Under the pieces are notes generated by a model. The model saw nothing but the letters and a program-made list of their open reading frames with translations. It was not told the origin of the DNA and made no database searches. Shown one piece after another: positions 6,019 through 9,335 of a stretch of DNA of 9,335 nucleotides. Location of the stretch: contig MGOE01000124.1 of NCBI GenBank assembly GCA_001797035.1, positions 23,019 to 32,353 on the forward strand, written 5' to 3'. The DNA comes from Chloroflexi bacterium RBG_16_72_14 (GTDB taxonomy: Bacteria; Chloroflexota; Limnocylindria; Limnocylindrales; CSP1-4). Both the position numbers and the translations under genes were made by a program. The stretch's first letter is position 1, and each line of letters opens with the position of its first letter.

Positions 6019-7217
6019 TGGAGGCCGTGACGACGCCGCTCGCCGCCCCGTCGCCGGTGCCCCTGGACCTCGGCCTGTACCGGGAGCTGCAGCGCTACGG
6101 CGCCAGGGACGTGAGCGCCTGCTTCTCGTGCGGCACCTGCACGGCGAGCTGCCCGCTGTCCCAGACGGACGCGACGTTCCCGCGCCGGATCATCCGCTAC
6201 GCGCAGCTGGGCATGAAGGACGCCGTGCTGTCCAGCAAGGAGCTGTGGGCGTGCTACCAGTGCGGCACGTGTGCCGAGACCTGCCCCACCCGGGCCGACC
6301 CCTCCGAGTTCATGGCCGCCACCCGACGCTACGCGATCGCGAGCTACGACCGGACCCGGATCGCCCGGACGATGTACACGCAGCCGGTCCTCGCGACCGT
6401 CCTGGCCGTGGTCGTGGCGCTGTTGTTCGCGGCGTTCATGTACGCGGCCCACGGACCCCAGAGCGGCGAGACCCTCGCCGTCTTCGAGTTCATCCCGGGC
6501 CACCTGATCCACGACATGGGCATCGCGGTGATGGCCATCGTGGTCCTCGCCGGCCTGGCGGGGATCGCCACGATGGCGCGCCGCATCGGCCGGCGCGAGG
6601 ACGTGGGCTGGGGCGACGTGCTGGGCAGCCGCGCCGCGCTGGCCCGGTCGGCGCGGGCCGCCTGGTCGGCCGTCGGCCGCGAGTCGCTGGGCCAGGCGCA
6701 GTTCCGCGCCGAGTGCGACACGGGCCAGGAGGCAACCCCCTGGTACCGGCGCCGCGGCCTCGTCCACGCGCTGACCGTGTGGGGCTTCCTGGGCCTGCTC
6801 GCCGCGACGGTCCTCGACTACGGCCTCGACATCCTCGGCATCAAGGCGACCGGCACGCCCGTGCCGGTGTGGTACCCGGTCCGCCTGCTGGGCACGCTGG
6901 CCGGCATCGCCCTGGTCTACGGCACCAGCGTCCTGGCCATCGACCGCTACCGGGCGGCCAACCGCGCCGTGACGAGGTCCACCACCGCGGACTGGATGCT
7001 GCTCGGGTTGCTGTGGGTCACCGGCGTGACCGGCTTCGTCCTGGAGCTGGCGCTGTACCTGCCGGGGGCACCGGCCTGGGGCTACTGGATGTTCCTGCTC
7101 CATGTTGCGGTCGCGATGGAGCTCGTCCTGCTGGCGCCGTTCATGAAGCTCGCCCACGCGGTCTACCGCCCCGTCGCGTTGTTCTACGTCGCTCTAGCCA
7201 AGGAGGCCAAGCCATGA
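6018..7217 (+). CDS. qmoC-like: QmoC-like fusion: HdrC ferredoxin domain plus b-type membrane cytochrome
   Basis: This 399-aa protein opens with an HdrC-type domain holding two [4Fe-4S] sites, C35/C38/C41/C45 (CFSCGTCTASCP) and C79/C82/C85/C89 (CYQCGTCAETCP), joined by FPRRIIRYAQLGMKDAVLSSKELWACY, the classic HdrC linker. From about residue 121 it becomes an integral membrane protein with some six hydrophobic segments (about 121-143, 163-185, 247-268, 288-308, 325-346, 354-375) and a cytoplasmic loop at 188-245. Candidate haem histidines are H161/H165, H250, H362 and H380; H362 and H380 are 18 residues apart, as are NarI H187 and H205. The HdrC-HdrE fusion is the definition of QmoC, which exchanges electrons with menaquinone. 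This is the membrane anchor of the complex. GGGAGG at 6004-6009 sets the start, and the stop overlaps the hemerythrin start by 4 bases. Confidence 0.9.
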   Translation: MEAVTTPLAAPSPVPLDLGLYRELQRYGARDVSACFSCGTCTASCPLSQTDATFPRRIIRYAQLGMKDAVLSSKELWACYQCGTCAETCPTRADPSEFMAATRRYAIASYDRTRIARTMYTQPVLATVLAVVVALLFAAFMYAAHGPQSGETLAVFEFIPGHLIHDMGIAVMAIVVLAGLAGIATMARRIGRREDVGWGDVLGSRAALARSARAAWSAVGRESLGQAQFRAECDTGQEATPWYRRRGLVHALTVWGFLGLLAATVLDYGLDILGIKATGTPVPVWYPVRLLGTLAGIALVYGTSVLAIDRYRAANRAVTRSTTADWMLLGLLWVTGVTGFVLELALYLPGAPAWGYWMFLLHVAVAMELVLLAPFMKLAHAVYRPVALFYVALAKEAKP

Positions 7218-7708
7218 CCCAGACGTTGCCGCAGGTCGCCCACGAGCACCACGAGCGGCTCCTCCATCATGTGAACCGGATGCCCGAGGTCGCGGACGCG
7301 CTGCTGACCGCCAAGGCCGACGAGGCGGTCAAGGCCCTCGACGAGATGAGCGCGTTCCTGACCGGGACGCTGATCCCGCACGTCGACGCCGCCGAGCACA
7401 CGCTGTACCCGGAGCTCGAGCGGATGTTCCAGAACCGCCACTCGATGGCGCCGATGCGCCGCGAGCACGGCGAGGTGCGCCGCCTCGTCGCCGCGCTGGC
7501 GACGCAGACCGCCGAGATCGATGCGGGCCGGCTCACGCTGGGCAAGACGCTCGCCATCCGCCGGGTGGTGTTCCAGTTGTATGCGCTGCTCAAGGTCCAC
7601 CTCGCCGAGGAGGAGGCCTACCTGCGGATCGTCGAGCACGGCGTCACCACGGACGTGGCGGACATGCTCGCGGCCGCGATGGAGCACCCGGGAACGCACA
7701 CGGCCTGA
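7214..7708 (+). CDS. Hemerythrin HHE-domain protein, coupled to the QmoC-like gene
   Basis: This 164-aa four-helix protein has the hemerythrin HHE pattern: HEHHERLLHHV (10-20), LIPHVDAAEHTLYPELE (H56, H62, E67), RHSMAPMRREHGEVRRL (H76, H85) and LLKVHLAEEEAYL (H129, E132-E134). These His and Glu residues would bind a di-iron centre that reversibly binds O2, or senses or stores O2, NO or iron. Its ATG overlaps the stop of the QmoC-like gene, with a strong AGGAGG at 7201-7206, so it is produced with the complex. A reasonable inference is oxygen protection or sensing for an oxygen-sensitive Fe-S/flavin complex. A paralogue lies at 8285-8776 on the other strand. No signal peptide is visible, so it is cytoplasmic. 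Confidence 0.9.
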   Translation: MTQTLPQVAHEHHERLLHHVNRMPEVADALLTAKADEAVKALDEMSAFLTGTLIPHVDAAEHTLYPELERMFQNRHSMAPMRREHGEVRRLVAALATQTAEIDAGRLTLGKTLAIRRVVFQLYALLKVHLAEEEAYLRIVEHGVTTDVADMLAAAMEHPGTHTA

Positions 7709-7718
7709 CCGGGGTGGG

Positions 7719-7741
7719 GACCGCGGCGCTGTCCGCGGGAC
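7719..7741 (+). terminator. GC-rich inverted repeats after the operon; possible terminator
   Basis: Just downstream of the hemerythrin stop, CCGCGG at 7721-7726 can pair with CCGCGG at 7733-7738 across a 6-base loop. GTCC at 7731-7734 can also pair with GGAC at 7738-7741. No T-run follows, so this is not a standard intrinsic terminator; it may be a factor-assisted end or chance in GC-rich DNA. Confidence 0.25.
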
Positions 7742-7745
7742 GGCG

Positions 7746-7763
7746 CGGAGCCTCTATGCTCCG
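7746..7763 (+). promoter_or_regulatory. Candidate -10 region of the padR gene within an inverted repeat
   Basis: TATGCT at 7755-7760 is the only TA-containing -10-like hexamer in this GC-rich 62-base gap, and lies 10 bases before the ATG at 7771. It sits in and beside the repeat CGGAG (7746-7750) / CTCCG (7759-7763). No convincing -35 is seen 16-18 bases upstream. If TATGCT is the -10, transcription would start at or very near the ATG, giving a leaderless or nearly leaderless message. Confidence 0.3.
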
Positions 7764-7782
7764 GGGGCACATGTCTGCCCCC
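7763..7782 (+). repeat. Perfect 7+7 bp inverted repeat spanning the padR start codon
   Basis: GGGGGCA at 7763-7769 and TGCCCCC at 7776-7782 are exact reverse complements separated by six bases (CATGTC). The ATG start codon (7771-7773) lies in the loop and the purine-rich GGGGG that would act as ribosome binding site lies in the left arm. As DNA it could be a PadR autorepression operator; as RNA it would form a hairpin hiding the ribosome site. Confidence 0.6.
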
Positions 7783-8256
7783 AGCACGATCCCCGACGAT
7801 GGCAGCGAGACGCCGGCCGCCGAGACCACCGGCGCCGCCGCGGCGGCCCAGACGATCGCGACCGACCGGGACGCGGCCGGGGTTCCGGTCCATCGGGGCT
7901 GGGCCCCGGTGGGCGGCCACCGGTGGATGGAGCCGTTCGTGATGGTGCTCCTCGCCGGGGGCGCGACGCACGGCTACGCGATCGTCGGCGAGCTGGCCCA
8001 GCTGGGCATCACCAACGGGGCGGTCGATGTGGGCCAGGTCTACCGGACGCTCCGGGACCTCGAGGAGGCCGGGCTCGTCCGGTCCTCGTGGACCACCGGG
8101 ACCGGGCCGGCACGCCGCGACTACGAGCTGACCGATGGCGGGCACGCCGCGCTCGACGAGTGGGGCGCGGTGATGAAGGAGCGGGCGCGCCTGGTCGCCG
8201 AGTTCGAGGCCCGGTACCTCGAGGTGGTGGCGGTCCGGCGCCGCCAGGCGACCTAG
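7771..8256 (+). CDS. PadR-family transcriptional regulator
   Basis: This 161-aa protein has a disordered, Ala/Thr/Asp-rich N-terminal stretch (residues 1-50) and then a PadR winged-helix domain: RWMEPFVMVLLAGGATHGYAIVGELAQLGI, DVGQVYRTLRDLEEAGLVRSSW, and PARRDYELTDGGHAALDEWGAVM. HGYAI, the VYRTLRDLEEAGLV recognition helix region and the RRDYELT wing are hallmark PadR features. A C-terminal helix (about 128-155) would be the short dimerisation helix. PadR proteins are usually ligand-responsive repressors that bind their own promoters; the inverted repeat over the start codon fits that. It lies between two hemerythrin genes, one of which is convergent. ATG 7771 is preferred over GTG 7714 because the PadR homology starts far downstream and the -10-like TATGCT would otherwise lie inside the gene. 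No cysteine is present, so no thiol sensing is visible. Confidence 0.85.
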   Translation: MSAPSTIPDDGSETPAAETTGAAAAAQTIATDRDAAGVPVHRGWAPVGGHRWMEPFVMVLLAGGATHGYAIVGELAQLGITNGAVDVGQVYRTLRDLEEAGLVRSSWTTGTGPARRDYELTDGGHAALDEWGAVMKERARLVAEFEARYLEVVAVRRRQAT

Positions 8257-8284
8257 CGGCTGCGTCGGCGGCTACGCCAGTCTC

Positions 8285-8776
8285 CTAGAGCGGCTCCGTC
8301 ATCGCGTGCGCGATCCCGCGTGCGAGGTGGTCCTTCTCCGCGTCGTCGAGGTGCTGCTCCAGCACGCCGAGGTACAGCTCCTCCTCGGCCAGGTGCACCT
8401 TGAGGATCGAGTGGAGGCGGTACAGCGCGCGGCGCAGCGCGAGCCCCTCCACGGCGCTCCAGCTGCAGCCCTCGGCGTGACGCCGGTAGCGGCCCAGCTC
8501 CTCCACGAGCTGCTTCATGGCGGCGTGCTCCGAGCGCATCGGCGCCATCGAGTGGTGGCCGCCGAGGACCTGCTCCACCTGGCCGTAGAGGGTCCGCTCG
8601 ATCGCCTCCATGTGGGGCACCAGCTGCCCGACGATGAACGCGTACTCCTCCTCGTACAGCGCGTGGATCGCGTCGCAGTCCACGTGGCCCACCATGTCGG
8701 CGAGGACGAGCAGGCGGTCCACGTGGGGCAGCAGCCGTGCGTGGTGGTCCTCGCTCGTGAGCTGCAGCGACTGCAT
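8285..8776 (-). CDS. Hemerythrin HHE-domain protein (second paralogue)
   Basis: Read on the minus strand this is 163 aa with the HHE pattern: SEDHHARLLPHVDRL (9-22), LVPHMEAIERTLYGQVE (H55, E57, E60), HHSMAPMRSEHAAMKQL (H74/H75, H84) and ILKVHLAEEELYL (H128, E131-E133). It closely resembles the hemerythrin at 7214-7708: SMAPMR-x-EH and LKVHLAEEE-x-YL are shared exactly. The likely role is O2, NO or iron binding in the cytoplasm. It converges on padR with only 28 bases between the stops, and points away from the cytochrome b gene, so the intergenic region after it is divergent. Start ATG 8776 has GAGAGGA at 8787-8781 (spacing 4). An in-frame ATG at 8818 would add 14 basic residues but has no visible ribosome site. 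Confidence 0.88.
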   Translation of the reverse strand: MQSLQLTSEDHHARLLPHVDRLLVLADMVGHVDCDAIHALYEEEYAFIVGQLVPHMEAIERTLYGQVEQVLGGHHSMAPMRSEHAAMKQLVEELGRYRRHAEGCSWSAVEGLALRRALYRLHSILKVHLAEEELYLGVLEQHLDDAEKDHLARGIAHAMTEPL

Positions 8777-8780
8777 CTGG

Positions 8781-8787
8781 TCCTCTC
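8781..8787 (-). promoter_or_regulatory. Ribosome binding site deciding the second hemerythrin start
   Basis: On the minus strand GAGAGGA is followed by CCAG and then ATG (8776-8774). The 4-base spacing is short but usable. The competing ATG at 8818 has no purine-rich stretch just upstream, so the internal start is preferred. Confidence 0.45.
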
Positions 8788-8818
8788 GATCCCGGCCGAG
8801 CCGGCGGCCCGCCGGCAT

Positions 8819-8950
8819 CTGTCAGCATGCCACGTCCCGCCCGGGCCGACCCCTTCCCAAGCGCGTGCCCGTGGTATATCGTCCGGCGACATAGCGGCGC
8901 GCGAGATCACGGCACCCGCCCTGCCGGCTCATCGATGAGGGAGCGTCCCC
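8819..8950. promoter_or_regulatory. Divergent intergenic region with palindromes and an AT-rich island
   Basis: This region separates the minus-strand hemerythrin from the plus-strand cytochrome b and must hold promoters for both unless the hemerythrin promoter lies between 8777 and 8818. It contains GCATGC (8825-8830), GCCCGGGC (8839-8846) and an AT island at 8874-8879 (GTATAT) that reads as TATATC on the + strand and GATATAC on the - strand, the natural candidate for a -10. No clear -35 box is seen for either direction, so positions remain tentative. Confidence 0.35.
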
Positions 8951-9335
8951 ATGTCCTTCCTCGAGCGCGTGGACGAGCGTATCCGGCGCAGCCCGGTCTG
9001 GCGGTCGATCTTCCGCAACCCGTACCCCGACGACGAGCGGTCGCGGGCGTACGCGGTGATGAACAACGTGTTCCTGCACCTCCACCCGGTGCGGGTCCGC
9101 CAGCACGCGGTGAAGTTCGCCTACACGTTCTGCCTGGGCGGCCTGTCCTTCTTCCTGTTCCTCGTGCTCACGGTCACCGGCGTGTACCTGATGTTCTTCT
9201 ACATCCCGTCCGAGACCCAGGCGTACAGCAACATCCTCGAGATCCAGAGCGAGGTCGCGTTCGGGCTGCTCACCCGCAACATCCACCGGTGGGCCGCCCA
9301 CCTGATGGTGTTCTTCGTGTTCCTGCACATGATGC
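8951..9335 (+). CDS. Cytochrome b N-terminal domain (b6/QcrB type), 3' truncated by window
   Basis: The frame from ATG 8951 is open to the window end (128 codons plus one base). After a basic N-terminus (MSFLERVDERIRRSPVWRSIFRNPYPDDE) and the HPVRVRQHAVKFAYTFCLGG entry segment comes a first membrane helix (about 56-84, LSFFLFLVLTVTGVYLMFFY). The sequence RNIHRWAAHLMVFFVFLHMM then holds H112 and H126, 14 residues apart, as for the first haem b ligand pair of cytochrome b/b6. It would be the quinol-oxidising membrane subunit of a bc1/b6f-like complex; the two further His ligands lie beyond the window. AGGGAG at 8938-8943 lies 7 bases before the start. It opens a separate transcription unit from the hdr/qmo-like operon but probably shares the same quinone pool. 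Confidence 0.88.
   Translation, partial: MSFLERVDERIRRSPVWRSIFRNPYPDDERSRAYAVMNNVFLHLHPVRVRQHAVKFAYTFCLGGLSFFLFLVLTVTGVYLMFFYIPSETQAYSNILEIQSEVAFGLLTRNIHRWAAHLMVFFVFLHMM

Noticed and set aside
7714..7770. GTG 7714 as the start of padR.
   Set aside because: It adds 19 residues with no PadR similarity, lies 6 bases after the hemerythrin stop, and would put the -10-like TATGCT and the inverted repeat within the coding region.
8257..8284. A bidirectional terminator between the convergent padR and hemerythrin genes.
   Set aside because: The 28-base gap allows only 4-bp stems such as TAGC/GCTA or GCGT/ACGC and has no T-runs in either direction.
1..9335. Mobile elements, CRISPR arrays, tRNA or rRNA genes.
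   Set aside because: No transposase or integrase motifs, direct repeat arrays or RNA gene-like sequences were seen; composition is uniform along the window.

Overview
This GC-rich (roughly 70%) bacterial window has tightly packed genes, many ATGA/TGATG stop-start overlaps, good Shine-Dalgarno sites and no RNA genes. Nothing in it is a taxonomic marker. The composition, the Hdr/Qmo-type proteins, the paired hemerythrins, the PadR regulator and the cytochrome b style would suit a Chloroflexota or deep Actinomycetota (Thermoleophilia-like) environmental lineage, but this is a guess.

Region 1 (1-7708, all + strand) reads as one operon that begins before the window. It holds the tail of an unidentified gene, a DsrE-family protein, a TusA-like sulfur carrier (CPGP), an MvhD/FlpD-like protein with an altered cysteine set, a 921-aa HdrA-type flavoprotein with a whole GltD/NfnB-like NAD(P)H-FAD module nested inside it, a second HdrA (581 aa), an 81-aa winged-helix-like protein, a QmoC-like fusion of HdrC ferredoxin and b-type membrane cytochrome, and a hemerythrin. 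From 817 onward the genes overlap by 1-4 bases, which implies translational coupling and a fixed stoichiometry. No HdrB (CCG-domain) gene is present, so this is not a classical heterodisulfide reductase. The parts resemble the Qmo complex (QmoA, QmoB with its MvhD-like part, QmoC), here with an added pyridine-nucleotide module and sulfur-relay proteins. My reading is a membrane-bound complex linking NAD(P)H, flavin, possibly ferredoxin, and quinone, with persulfide carried by DsrE/TusA as a possible substrate or product.

Region 2 (7709-8818) holds a PadR-family regulator with a perfect 7+7 bp inverted repeat across its start codon, followed by a convergent second hemerythrin, a paralogue of the first. 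Region 3 (8819-9335) is a 132-174 bp divergent intergenic region with palindromes and an AT-rich island, then the first 128 codons of a cytochrome b (b6/QcrB type) that runs off the window, so a quinol-oxidising complex probably follows.

The most notable object is the nested HdrA-GltD fusion and the Qmo-like complex it implies. The rewired MvhD cysteines, the two HdrA proteins with complementary domains, and the inverted repeat at the padR start codon are the other points of interest.
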